Shown: positions 52,172 through 60,919 of the stretch, one piece after another | Layout of the letters: every line of letters starts with the position of its first letter | Position numbering within the stretch: the stretch's first letter is position 1 | Source of the DNA: Streptantibioticus parmotrematis | Lineage (GTDB): Bacteria > Actinomycetota > Actinomycetes > Streptomycetales > Streptomycetaceae | Assembly: GCF_019890615.1 (NCBI RefSeq) | Contig: NZ_JAINVZ010000008.1 | Span: 62,001-126,000 of the forward strand | DNA length: 64,000 nucleotides | Direction: 5' to 3' | The notes under the pieces: generated by a model | What the model saw: only the letters and a program-made list of their open reading frames with translations | Database searches by the model: none | What the model was told of the DNA's origin: nothing | Translations under genes and position numbers: made by a program

Positions 52172-53142
52172 GCCGCCACCGCCGTCGTGTCGTGGGCACC
52201 GGGGACCTGGGCGCTGCGGGTCAGCAGGGGCGGGGCCTCGGGGGAGCGCAGATAGGCGAGCACCAGTTCCTCCAGGTTCGGCGAGGCCGCCTCCCAGCCC
52301 TCGGCGAGCGGTCCTCCGGGCGCCGTGAGTGTTCCGTGAGGGCGCACGAGCGCCGTCAACCGGTAGCCGTCGGTGTGCGATTCGACGACGGTGTGGCAGC
52401 TCAGCTCGGAGCGGGCGGCCTCGTCGTTCCCGGCGACGGTGAGCACGCTGTGCGCCGCCCGCAGCGCGCCGACCTCACCGGCCAGACGCAGCCCGCCGGA
52501 GGAGACGACGAAGAGGTAGTCGCAGACGTTCTCCAGCTCGGAGAGGAGATGGGAGGAGATCAGCACGGTCGTGCCGCGTTCCGCGACCTCGGCCATCAGG
52601 ACGCCCATCAGCTCGCGCCGCACCAGCGGGTCGAGGTCGGACATGGGCTCGTCGAGCAGGAGCAGGTCCGGGCGCTTGCCGAACGCCACCGCGAAGGCGA
52701 CCCGGGTGCGCTGACCGCCCGACAGGGTGCCCACCTTCGCGGTCAACGGGATGTTCCCGGCCCGCACGATGTCCTCGGCCGCCGCCTGGTCCCACCCCGG
52801 GTTCAGCTCGCGGCCCAGGCGCAGCGTCTCCTCGACGGTCAGGCGGCGGAAGAGCGGCTTGTCCTGGGCGAGGAAGGCGGTGCGGTGGTTGGCCTCGGCC
52901 GACTCCGGTGGCGCGCCGAAGACGCGCAGCGTGCCGGCGGTCGGCTCCAGCAGGTTGGCCGTGATGCCGAGCAACGTGCTCTTGCCCGCCCCGTTGGGGC
53001 CGACCAGCCCGCAGATCCGTCCGGCCGGCAGCCGGAACGAGCAGTTGCGCAGCGCCCAGCCGCGCCGGTACTTCTTCCCCAGGCCGCGCGCCTCCAGCGC
53101 GGGCCCGTCGCCCGGGCCCGAGCGGCTCGTGCTGTCGTTCAC
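52168..53142 (-). CDS. ABC exporter ATPase
   Basis: A 324-residue ATP-binding protein with intact motifs: Walker A GPNGAGKST (48-56), signature LSGGQRTRV, Walker B LLLLDEPMSDLDP, switch ISSHLLSEL. It drives the permease at 51179 and is the probable parent or duplicate of the ATPase at 50025. AGGAG precedes the start. A YtrA-type palindrome lies 90 bases upstream, placing the operon under the neighbouring GntR regulator. Confidence 0.92.
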   Translation of the reverse strand: MNDSTSRSGPGDGPALEARGLGKKYRRGWALRNCSFRLPAGRICGLVGPNGAGKSTLLGITANLLEPTAGTLRVFGAPPESAEANHRTAFLAQDKPLFRRLTVEETLRLGRELNPGWDQAAAEDIVRAGNIPLTAKVGTLSGGQRTRVAFAVAFGKRPDLLLLDEPMSDLDPLVRRELMGVLMAEVAERGTTVLISSHLLSELENVCDYLFVVSSGGLRLAGEVGALRAAHSVLTVAGNDEAARSELSCHTVVESHTDGYRLTALVRPHGTLTAPGGPLAEGWEAASPNLEELVLAYLRSPEAPPLLTRSAQVPGAHDTTAVAA

Positions 53143-53232
53143 CTGTACTCCTCTTTCCCCGGAGGCTCCCCGAAACCGGACGCGAGGGATCGGGCGCGCC
53201 GATGTCGCACGCCGGTATCGCGGTCCGGGTAT

Positions 53233-53252
53233 TTCACTATAACATTAGTGGA
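53233..53252. promoter_or_regulatory. YtrA-type operator 3 (upstream of the ABC exporter operon)
   Basis: TTCACTA-TAACAT-TAGTGGA keeps the left arm of operator 1 exactly and the right arm with one inserted G; spacer length is again six. It lies in the divergent-free gap 90 bases before the ABC ATPase start and overlaps an AT-rich promoter-like patch. Confidence 0.72.
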
Positions 53253-53276
53253 ATGAGGGTCAGGGGTCGGGAACGG

Positions 53277-54365
53277 TCAGCGCTCGCCGGTGCTCAGCAA
53301 CCCCAGCAGCCCTTCCTTGCCGCCGGATGCCGCGGCTCGCCGCTGCCGCTGTTCCCCGGTGCCGTCGTCCAGCAGCCGTTCCACGCCCGCCGAGACCCGT
53401 TCCAGGTCGCCCGTGTCGTCGAGCGTCTTGCGCAGGTGGTCCATGAGCGAGGCGACGACCTCGGCGGCGGGGCGCGGTTCGCACGTGAGCGGATCGACCA
53501 GGTGGCCGTTGAGCCCGTGCCGTGCCGCCTGCCAGTTCGCCGCCGCCAGCAGTTCGTCCGGAACGAGCGGGCCCGCCGTCGCCCCGCTCTCCGCCTCGTT
53601 CAGCCCGGCCGTCACCAGCGCGCGCACCACACCGGCGAGCATCGCCGCGTCCTCGGGCCTCAACTGCACGTCCATCGCCCGCACTTCGACCGTCGGATAG
53701 CGCTCCGACGGGCGCGCCTGCCAGTACACCTGGCCGCGGTCGCGGATCACCCCGACGCGCAGCAACTGCTCGGTGCGGCGTTCGTAATCCTCGGGACCGT
53801 CGAACGCGGGCGGCGGACCGCTGACCGGCCACCGCCCGAAGACCACGGTGCGCCAACTGGCGAATCCGGTCTCCGCCCCGTCCCAGTAAGGGGAGTTCCC
53901 CGACATGGCCACCAGGACCGGCAGCCACCGCCGGATCCGGTTGAGCACCGCGATCGCCCGCGCGCGGTCCGGCACGCCGACGTGGACGTGCATGCCGTTG
54001 ATCATCTGCTCGTCCACCAGCAGCGCCGCGTCCGCCAGCATCCTGCGGTACCGCGGCTGGTCCGTCACCGGCGCGGGCCCCAGGAACGGCGCCGCGCCAC
54101 TGGCCGCCACGCGGCACCCCGTCTCCGCCGCGGCCGCGTGCAGCGCTCCTCGCAGGCGGCGCAGATGCCGCTCGACCTCGTCGAGGGTGTCGCAGACCGG
54201 GGTGGCCACCTCCACCTGCGCCTGCAACAGCTCCCGCTCCACCTCGCCGCGGGCGACGGCCCGCTGCCGCGCCGCCGCGGCCCGCACCTCCTCCCACCGC
54301 GAGACGGGATATCCGCTGTCCGCGTCCAGCAGCAGGTACTCCTCTTCCACACCGACGCTCACCAT
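53277..54365 (-). CDS. YbdK-type carboxylate-amine ligase (glutamate-cysteine ligase family 2)
   Basis: A 362-residue enzyme of the GCS2 family. VSVGVEEEYLLLDADSGYP at the start carries the ATP/metal glutamates; MINGMHVHVGVPDRARAIAV (MHVHV) is the second signature, and RYPTVEVRAMDVQLRPEDAA the third. YbdK-like proteins have weak gamma-glutamyl ligase activity and unknown true substrates. The start at 54365 matches family length; longer readings to 54548 add a poorly conserved Cys/Arg-rich stretch. It converges on nothing and faces the ABC operon promoter. Confidence 0.9.
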   Translation of the reverse strand: MVSVGVEEEYLLLDADSGYPVSRWEEVRAAAARQRAVARGEVERELLQAQVEVATPVCDTLDEVERHLRRLRGALHAAAAETGCRVAASGAAPFLGPAPVTDQPRYRRMLADAALLVDEQMINGMHVHVGVPDRARAIAVLNRIRRWLPVLVAMSGNSPYWDGAETGFASWRTVVFGRWPVSGPPPAFDGPEDYERRTEQLLRVGVIRDRGQVYWQARPSERYPTVEVRAMDVQLRPEDAAMLAGVVRALVTAGLNEAESGATAGPLVPDELLAAANWQAARHGLNGHLVDPLTCEPRPAAEVVASLMDHLRKTLDDTGDLERVSAGVERLLDDGTGEQRQRRAAASGGKEGLLGLLSTGER

Positions 54366-54651
54366 GTTCCGCGCGTACCCGCCGACCCGGCACGCCACGC
54401 CGCAGCGCGCGGCCGTCGCGGTGACCCCGCACCGCGCGGGCGACACCGACGCGGGAGGCGCGGCGGCCGGAACCACCCGCCACCGCACGTCCCAGGAGAA
54501 GCTGTGGCATACACCGGGCCGCGGCGGGCACAAGGACGACGAAGTCACTGCCGTGCCGGGCCACTTCCCCCCACGTACAGCTCGCCGTCACGGACTTCGC
54601 GAGACATCATCGGTCGGCCTGCCGACCACGTCCATGGCGGAAGGATCTGTT

Positions 54652-54915
54652 GTGCTGTTGCCGGCGGAGAAGGAACTGCGCACCGTACTGGCCCGCTTCG
54701 CCGAGGCCCGCTTCCGGCACGAGCTGGAGCCCACCGACGAGTCGGGCCGCGTCCTGGAGGACGTGTCCTACACGTTGTGCGTCATGACCGGGGCCCGCGC
54801 GGTGGATCAGGCGCTCGCCACGGCCGACGCCCTGCTGGAGCGGTTGCGGGCCGACCGGCACCACGGCACGCGAGCGGGCGAGGGCAAGCGCGCGGGCGAG
54901 ATCCTGGCCGCCTGA
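54652..54915 (+). CDS. DUF5133 small protein
   Basis: An 87-residue protein beginning LLPAEKELRTVLARFAEARF and continuing ...LEDVSYTLCVMTGARAVDQA, the pattern of the Streptomyces DUF5133 family. GTG at 54652 is preferred, with GAAGGA 6 bases upstream and the family's usual MLLP start; ATG at 54634 is the alternative. The C-terminal charged tail (RADRHHGTRAGEGKRAGE) is variable. Function unknown. Confidence 0.75.
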   Translation: MLLPAEKELRTVLARFAEARFRHELEPTDESGRVLEDVSYTLCVMTGARAVDQALATADALLERLRADRHHGTRAGEGKRAGEILAA

Positions 54916-55028
54916 GGCCCGCCGCCCACCGGTTCGCCCAGGGCCTCCGGTCCGTCTCCCCCCCCGGTGGCCCTGGGCTCCAGGCGCGTTTCGAAGACCC
55001 GTTCCCTGCTCGTACGTAGGATCGTCGC

Positions 55029-55712
55029 GTGGTGGATGGGCGGGATCGCAACGCGCTGCGGGTGCTGGTCGTCGAGGACGACGCCGGTATCGCCGACTCC
55101 TTGGTGCGTGGTCTCGACGGTGCGGGTTACGAGGCCCGGAGCGTGGGCAGCGGGCGTGCCGCCCTGGCCGCCGCCCCGCAGCCCGATGTCGTCCTGCTGG
55201 ACCTGGGACTGCCCGACATCGACGGCGTCGAGGTGTGCCGGCTGCTGCGGCGGGGGTCCGATGTGGCGATCATCGTGGTGACGGCACGCGGCGAGGAGGG
55301 CGACCGGGTGGTGGCGCTCGACGAGGGGGCCGACGACTACCTGGTCAAGCCGTTCGGCCTGGCGGAACTGCTGGCGCGGGTGCGTGCCGTACTGCGCCGC
55401 ACCCGGCCGCAGGAACCCGAAGTCCTCGTCCACGGGTCCCTCGCCGTCGACGTGCGGATGCACAAGGTGGAGTTCGGCGGCCGGGAGATCCCGTTGACGC
55501 CCAAGGAGTTCGACATCCTCCAGTGCCTCGCCGCCGACCCCGGACGCGTGGTGACCCGGCAGGAGATCCTCGAACGCGCCTGGGACGCCCACTGGTACGG
55601 GCCCACCAAGGTGCTCGACGTCCACATGGCGGCACTGCGGCGCAAACTCGGGTCCCCGCGGCTGATCGAGACGGTGTACGGACGCGGATTCCGGCTGGGG
55701 CCGGCCGAATGA
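55029..55712 (+). CDS. OmpR/PhoB-family response regulator
   Basis: A 227-residue regulator. The receiver has LVVEDDAGIADSLVRGLDGA, phospho-acceptor aspartate in VVLLDLGLPDIDG, threonine in IIVVTARGEEGD and lysine in DDYLVKPFGLAEL. The winged helix includes IPLTPKEFDILQCLA and HMAALRRKLGSPRLIETVYG. GTG start at 55029. The histidine kinase gene begins 52 bases after its stop: a standard two-component pair whose signal is unknown. Confidence 0.94.
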   Translation: MVDGRDRNALRVLVVEDDAGIADSLVRGLDGAGYEARSVGSGRAALAAAPQPDVVLLDLGLPDIDGVEVCRLLRRGSDVAIIVVTARGEEGDRVVALDEGADDYLVKPFGLAELLARVRAVLRRTRPQEPEVLVHGSLAVDVRMHKVEFGGREIPLTPKEFDILQCLAADPGRVVTRQEILERAWDAHWYGPTKVLDVHMAALRRKLGSPRLIETVYGRGFRLGPAE

Positions 55713-55764
55713 GCGGCGGGCCCGGAGAGGACGACGGGCCGGGCGTCAGGCGCGTGACGGGTCC

Positions 55765-57147
55765 ATGACCCGTCGCATCACGCTCAGTGTGCTGGCGCTC
55801 CTGACCCTGGTGCTGGTCCTCGCCGTGGTCCCGCTGGGAGTGTCGATGGCGCAGCGGGAACGGATGTCCTTCCGCGACGAGGTGGCCGGTGACGCGAGCA
55901 CGATCTCCGCGGCGGCCGAGGAACACCTCTCCGACCACCACTCCGACGCGGAGGCCGCGCAGTTGGTGCGGGCGGCCGGGCGGCGCGGCGACTGCGCGAC
56001 GGTGTACGACATCTCCGGGGCGGTGGTCCTCACCACCCGCTGCGCCGACGTGGCCGACGGCGACGGAGCCTCCCTGGTCCGCGCGGTCCTGCGGCATCCG
56101 GGCACCCGGGTGGTCGAGGACGACCAGTGGCTCACCACCGCCGTGCCCGTCGGGGAGACCGACGACACCGTGGGCGTCGCCGTCCTCAGCCGCTCCGCGG
56201 ACCCGCTCGACGACCGCATCGACGACATGTGGCTGCGGCTGGGCCTGATCGCGACCGGAGGACTGGCAGCTGCTGTCGGGGTGTCGCTGCTGCTCGGCCG
56301 CTGGGTCGGCCGACCGGTCCACGCCGTCGCGGCGTCCGCCCGCAAGCTTGGCGAGGGCTCACTGGACGCCAGGGCGCCGCAGGTATCGGGGCCGCCCGAG
56401 GTCCGGCAGCTCGCGGCGGCCTTCAACACCATGGCCGCGCGCACCGAGGCGCTGGTACACGGCCACCGGGCCGTCGTCGCCGACGTCTCGCACCAGTTGC
56501 GCACCCCGCTCGCGGCGCTGCGCCTGCGGCTCGACCTCCTCGCCACCGGTGCCGACCGGGCGACCGCGGAGGAACTGGTCCGCGCGCAGGAGGAGATCGC
56601 CCGTCTGTCACGACTGGTCGACGGCCTGCTCGCGGTCGCACGCGCCGAGAACGCCTCCCCGAGGCCGGTACCGGTCAGGGCAGACGAGGTGGCGGCGGAA
56701 CGAGTGCGGGCCTGGGAACCCGTCGCCCGCGAACGGGGCGTGACCCTCGTCGCGCGATGCGCCCCGCGGCTGTCCGCCTACCTCGGCCCCGGTGACCTGG
56801 AACAGGTGCTGGACAACCTGATCGCCAACAGCCTCGACGCCGTGCCGGCCGGGAGCACGGTGAGCGTCGACGGCACGCGCCGGCAGGACCGGGTCGTCCT
56901 GCGCGTCGTCGACGACGGGCCGGGCATGAGCGCGCAGGCGCGGGAGAGCGCGTTCCGGCGCTTCGGGAACCCACAGGCGACCGGGACCGGTCTGGGACTC
57001 GCCATCGTCCACCGTCTCGTCACCGCGGTCGGCGGCACCGCCGAGCTGCTCCCGACCCCGGGCGGCGGACTCACCGTGCGCCTCACCCTGCCCAGGCCGG
57101 ACACGTCGTCGGCGAAGACGCGCGACGCGGACGCGGCGGCGCCGTGA
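55765..57147 (+). CDS. Sensor histidine kinase, partner of the OmpR-type regulator
   Basis: A 460-residue membrane kinase: TM1 (LSVLALLTLVLVLAVVPLGV), an extracytoplasmic domain of about 135 residues, TM2 (LGLIATGGLAAAVGVSLLLG), HAMP (about 175-230), HisKA with VADVSHQLRTPLAALR (phospho-histidine near 240), and HATPase with NLIANSLDAVP, DDGPGM and GTGLGLAIVHRL. The short two-cysteine sensor (GDCATVYD, TRCADV) could form a disulfide. Co-transcribed with the regulator. Confidence 0.93.
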   Translation: MTRRITLSVLALLTLVLVLAVVPLGVSMAQRERMSFRDEVAGDASTISAAAEEHLSDHHSDAEAAQLVRAAGRRGDCATVYDISGAVVLTTRCADVADGDGASLVRAVLRHPGTRVVEDDQWLTTAVPVGETDDTVGVAVLSRSADPLDDRIDDMWLRLGLIATGGLAAAVGVSLLLGRWVGRPVHAVAASARKLGEGSLDARAPQVSGPPEVRQLAAAFNTMAARTEALVHGHRAVVADVSHQLRTPLAALRLRLDLLATGADRATAEELVRAQEEIARLSRLVDGLLAVARAENASPRPVPVRADEVAAERVRAWEPVARERGVTLVARCAPRLSAYLGPGDLEQVLDNLIANSLDAVPAGSTVSVDGTRRQDRVVLRVVDDGPGMSAQARESAFRRFGNPQATGTGLGLAIVHRLVTAVGGTAELLPTPGGGLTVRLTLPRPDTSSAKTRDADAAAP

Positions 57148-57173
57148 GACGGGAGGCGCTTGCGGGCCCGGGG

Positions 57174-57296
57174 TCAGGCCCCGGCGGCGCCGAGCAGCGT
57201 GCCGACCGCGTAGGTCACGGCCATCGCCAGCGCACCGCCGCCCGCGTTGCGCAGGACCGCCTGTGCCACCGGCGCCTCGCCCAGCCGGGCGCTCGG
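57174..57296 (-). pseudogene. C-terminal remnant of a VIT/CCC1-family transporter
   Basis: About 38 residues, ARLGEAPVAQAVLRNAGGGA then LAMAVTYAVGTLLGAAGA and a stop, match the last helix and tail of VIT1/CCC1 iron/manganese transporters (pattern R..lR...gG.AAavTy.vG.l.G). Upstream on the minus strand the frame turns into Pro/Gly-rich sequence and overlaps the start region of no gene, and the other four helices are missing. A decayed gene fragment is the simplest reading. The match rests on one short segment. Confidence 0.5.
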
Positions 57297-57319
57297 CTCC
57301 CCGTGGCCGGGCCCGGGCG

Positions 57320-57808
57320 CTACTCCGGGCGGTTGAGGCGCTGCTGCTGGTAGGCGTCCCAGTCGCGGGGTGGGTACGTGGCCTCGGGGGCGGCCAGGCA
57401 CACGTCGATCTCGATCGCCATGTCCCCGTCGAAGAAGTCGGCGACGTCCCGGATCAACTCCAGCGCCCGCACGGTCGCTTCACCCAGCGGGCGCGCCATC
57501 CGGTCGACGCCGGACGGGAAGCCCACCGGTTCGAAACGCGCCACCCGCACCGCCTGGTCGGCCCGTTCGTCCAGGCCGAAGGTGACGTACCCGGCGGCCA
57601 GGGCGACCCGCTTGAGCTGGTCGCGTACGCCGTCGGCCAGCTGTGCGATCCCGTACAGCGTCTGCACGGGACTTCCGGCGATGTGGTGCTCGTCCTGTGC
57701 CGGTTCCCCGTACAGTCGCTGAAGGCGCTTGCGTTCGCCCTCGAGCAGCGCGAGCGCCTCGTTCAGCACCCGGCCGACCTGGCCGAGTTCGGTGAGATCG
57801 TGAATCAC
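57320..57808 (-). CDS. Conserved-type hypothetical protein, helical, acidic
   Basis: A 162-residue soluble protein, mostly helical, opening MIHDLTELGQVGRVLNEALA then ERKRLQRLYGEPAQDEHHIA, and ending PRDWDAYQQQRLNRPE. No signal, no membrane segment, no cysteine pairs. I do not recognise a family. The start at 57808 has GGAAGGGGAACC upstream, which is a strong ribosome site. Preceded by a promoter-like stretch TGTAGACCCCGATTGGCCC; GC content is slightly below its neighbours. Confidence 0.72.
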   Translation of the reverse strand: MIHDLTELGQVGRVLNEALALLEGERKRLQRLYGEPAQDEHHIAGSPVQTLYGIAQLADGVRDQLKRVALAAGYVTFGLDERADQAVRVARFEPVGFPSGVDRMARPLGEATVRALELIRDVADFFDGDMAIEIDVCLAAPEATYPPRDWDAYQQQRLNRPE

Positions 57809-57953
57809 CCGGTTCCCCTTCCGCCAACTGGCCCGGTTTCAGGATCGATTACGGGCCAATCGGGGTCTACAGCGCATATCCGGCCACTGTAGCCGCGCCT
57901 GACGGCCGGGGCACGCCCGTCCCGGGACGGGCCGGGACGGACGCGGGCGGGTC

Positions 57954-58082
57954 TCACTGATGACGGCTGTGCACCAGGAGGGGGAACGCCATCTCGGCGA
58001 CCAGCCAGGCGCACGCCAGCGCGGCGACGGCCAGCAGGACCGCCGTGGTGCCCCTGATGCGGCGTCGGGCGAGCTTCCCCAT
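57954..58082 (-). CDS. Tiny single-TM membrane protein
   Basis: A 42-residue peptide: MGKLARRRIRG, then one hydrophobic helix (TTAVLLAVAALACAWLVAEM) and the tail LLVHSRHQ. ACGGAGAAGAAC just upstream of the ATG is a good ribosome site. Positive-inside charge puts the N-terminus in the cytoplasm. Too short for family assignment. Confidence 0.5.
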   Translation of the reverse strand: MGKLARRRIRGTTAVLLAVAALACAWLVAEMAFPLLVHSRHQ

Positions 58083-58252
58083 GTTCTTCTCCGTCCCTCG
58101 AACCGGCCGAGCCGCGACGCCATGTGCGACGCGCCCGGGGAAGTCGATCACCCCCTCGCCTCCCCACGAGCACTCCGACCATGCCGACCGCCCGCCGGTC
58201 CGCCGGCCACGTTCACCCGGAAGCCGCGGGAGAGGGCCTCCGACGCGGTGAC

Positions 58253-60919
58253 TCAGGGCAGGATCTCGACGTACCCGTCGCTCCCGTGCACACGAACGCG
58301 CTGCCCGTCCCGGATCAGCCGGGTGGCGCGCTCCACGCCCACGACGGCCGGCAGACCGTACTCACGGGCGATCACCGCGCCGTGGGTCATCAGGCCGCCC
58401 ACCTCGGTCACCAGGCCCGCGATCCCCACGAACAGCGGCGACCAGCTGGGGTCCGTGAAGGGCGTCACCAGGATGTCGCCCGCCTCCAGGTCGGCGTCGG
58501 CCATGTCGAGGACGACGCGGGCCTTGCCCTCGACGGTCCCGGCCGAGACCGCCACGCCGGTCAGGGCGCCGGACGGCACGTCGTCGCGCCGGTACGCCCC
58601 CGTGAGGGCCTCACCGTCGGAGGTCAGCACCCGGGGCGGAGTGAGCGCGTGGTACGACCGGAACGCGTCCTTGCGCCGCCGCACGAGCCCGTCGTCCACC
58701 CGGCGCGAACGCACGACGTCGTGGAGCTCCTGGAACGTGAGGTAGAAGGCGTCCTCCCGCTCACGGAGCACACCGGCCCGCACGAGGTGCTCGGCCTCCC
58801 TCGACAGGGCCTGCTTGTAGACGAAGTAGCGGCTGACGATGCCGTACTTCGGGTACTCCCGGTACCCGATGAAGGTGCGGACCCGGTCGATCATCCGCTT
58901 GGTCTCGTCGGCCTTGCGCTCTCCGTCCGGCAGGGTCCGCAGGCGCGACAGCACCTCCTGTTCCTTCTCCCACGCCTTCCGCCGGCCTTCCTCGAACCGC
59001 CGCTCGGCGGCGCCCGGTGCGAAGTTCCTGACGTTGTCGAGGATCACCGGCACGAGCGTGGCGGGGCGTTCGCTCCAGCGCGGCCTGGTGACGTCGATCT
59101 CGCCGACGCAGCGCATGCCGTACCGCTCGAGGTAGTCCACGACGGCGTCGCGCGCCTCGGCCCCGCCCGGCAGCTTCGGCAGCTCGTCCAGGAAGTCGTC
59201 GCCCTCGGAGCCCTCGACACCCTGGAGGAACGCCACCACCTCCGGCCGCGGGCGGATCACGTCCGCCACGTCGAGCAGCGCGAGTCCCATCTCAGACGTG
59301 ACGTTGCCGGGGGCGGACAGGGTGAGGGTGTCGGCCGCGTTCTTCTCGCCGAGCCACTCCCGCAGCTTGTCGTTGAGCCACCAGGTGGCCTCCATCCCGG
59401 CCATGATCGCCTGGATGTTCAGCGGATCACCGAGGACGCGCTTGTGCTCCTCGAAGGCCTCCAGCAGGAAGTCGAACAGCTCCGGTCCGCTCTTCGTCCG
59501 GATGTCGCGTTCCAGCGCGGCGACGGAGGCCCGGCTGCGCTCGACCAGCTCGGTGACGACGGCCGGATCGGTCGCGATCGGGGCGGGAGCACCCCCTTCG
59601 GACGCGCCCCTGCCGGACGTTCCGCCGCCGCGTGCACCACCTGCGGGTCGGGTGTCTGCGGGTCGCGGGCCGGGATCCGCGTCCGGGAGCGCCGGGACGA
59701 AGCCGTCGTGGCGCAGAACGGTCTCCAGGGCGTCCCTGACCAGCGGATCGCCCCGGCCCAGGACGTCCAGGAGGCCGGCGCGGCTCGCGGGCGAGGCCAG
59801 GCGCCGAGTGACGTCGACGAACAGCCTCCCGCCCGCCTCGTGCATCGGCACCATCGCCGTCAGCTGCCACATGGAGAGCCCCAACGGCCGCATGGGGTCG
59901 GTCATCATCTGCTGATGGCCGACGGAGACGTAGACGTGGTTCTCCTCGTCGTCGCGCTCGGGGACGGGGAAGAGCGTCGTGATCGGGCGGCTCTGGACGA
60001 TGTGGAAGCCGTCGTCGGCCAGGCACCATTCGATGTCCTGCGGACCGCCGAAGTGCGCCTCGATCCGCCGCCCGAGCTCTACGAGCCGCACGGCCTGTTC
60101 ATCCGTCAGCGCGGGCTGCTCCTGGCGCCCCGGGGCGATCGCCACTTCGCGGGTACCGCCGGACGGCACCGCGTGGACGGCACGGCGCTTGGCGGCGATC
60201 GTCCTGGCGACGACCTCGCCGTGCCGCACCCTGAAGACGTCCGGGTTCACCAGGCCGGAGACCAGGGCCTCGCCGAGCCCGAAGCCGGCGTCCACGGTGG
60301 CGACCTTCCGGTCGCCCGTGACGGGGTCCGCCGTGAACAGGACGCCCGCGGCATGGGGGAGGACCATCCGCTGCACGACGACGGCCATGTGGACCGTGCG
60401 GTCGTCGATGCCGTTGCGCCTGCGATAGGTCACGGCCCGCTCGGTGAACAGCGAGGCCCAGCACCGGCGGACGTGTTCCAGGACCGCCGTCGGCCCCACG
60501 ACGTTCAGGTACGTGTCCTGCTGACCGGCGAAGGAGGCCGTCGGCAGGTCCTCCGCCGTGGCGCTGGAGCGTACGGCGCAGGCGGCGCGTTCGCCGAGCC
60601 GGGCGAGCGCGCGGGTGACCGCCGCCGCGAGGTCGTCCGGGACGGCGGTCTCCTCGATGGCCCCGCGGATGCGCGCGCTCAGCGTGCGGATCCCCGCGCG
60701 GTCGTCCGGGTCCACGCGCGCGAGGCGGTCCAACTGGTCGTCGATCGACGGCACTTCGGCCATGACCCGCCGGAACGCGTGCGTCGTCACGCAGAAGCCC
60801 TCCGGCACGCGGACGCCCTCGATCCGCGACAGCCCGCCCAGGTGCGCGCCCTTGCCGCCGACGAGCGCGGCCCGGGTCTCGTCCGCCTGCTGGAGGTCCA
60901 GCACGTACTGCTCGGTCAC
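58253..60919 (-). CDS. rph: Rifampin phosphotransferase
   Basis: An 888-residue enzyme related to PEP synthase that transfers the beta-phosphate of ATP to the ansa chain of rifamycins. It has an N-terminal ATP-grasp domain (GGKGAHLGGLSRIEGVRVPE, with ARDDAEV-like AVRSSATAEDLPTASFAGQQ, and VVVQRMVLPHAAGVLFTADP), a rifamycin-binding helical middle domain, and a C-terminal swivelling histidine domain (GGLMTHGAVIAREYGLPAVV, catalytic His in THG). GTG at 60919 has GGAGG 7 bases upstream. An insertion rich in Pro/Gly/Ala near residues 405-450 is unusual. An RAE-like palindrome lies about 290 bases upstream. Confidence 0.95.
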   Translation of the reverse strand: MTEQYVLDLQQADETRAALVGGKGAHLGGLSRIEGVRVPEGFCVTTHAFRRVMAEVPSIDDQLDRLARVDPDDRAGIRTLSARIRGAIEETAVPDDLAAAVTRALARLGERAACAVRSSATAEDLPTASFAGQQDTYLNVVGPTAVLEHVRRCWASLFTERAVTYRRRNGIDDRTVHMAVVVQRMVLPHAAGVLFTADPVTGDRKVATVDAGFGLGEALVSGLVNPDVFRVRHGEVVARTIAAKRRAVHAVPSGGTREVAIAPGRQEQPALTDEQAVRLVELGRRIEAHFGGPQDIEWCLADDGFHIVQSRPITTLFPVPERDDEENHVYVSVGHQQMMTDPMRPLGLSMWQLTAMVPMHEAGGRLFVDVTRRLASPASRAGLLDVLGRGDPLVRDALETVLRHDGFVPALPDADPGPRPADTRPAGGARGGGTSGRGASEGGAPAPIATDPAVVTELVERSRASVAALERDIRTKSGPELFDFLLEAFEEHKRVLGDPLNIQAIMAGMEATWWLNDKLREWLGEKNAADTLTLSAPGNVTSEMGLALLDVADVIRPRPEVVAFLQGVEGSEGDDFLDELPKLPGGAEARDAVVDYLERYGMRCVGEIDVTRPRWSERPATLVPVILDNVRNFAPGAAERRFEEGRRKAWEKEQEVLSRLRTLPDGERKADETKRMIDRVRTFIGYREYPKYGIVSRYFVYKQALSREAEHLVRAGVLREREDAFYLTFQELHDVVRSRRVDDGLVRRRKDAFRSYHALTPPRVLTSDGEALTGAYRRDDVPSGALTGVAVSAGTVEGKARVVLDMADADLEAGDILVTPFTDPSWSPLFVGIAGLVTEVGGLMTHGAVIAREYGLPAVVGVERATRLIRDGQRVRVHGSDGYVEILP

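Noticed and set aside
53277-54591. Longer readings of the YbdK-like gene up to 54548 or on the other minus frame
   Set aside because: The added sequence is unlike the family and the second frame is a shadow; the family's conserved start GVEEEYL begins right after 54365.
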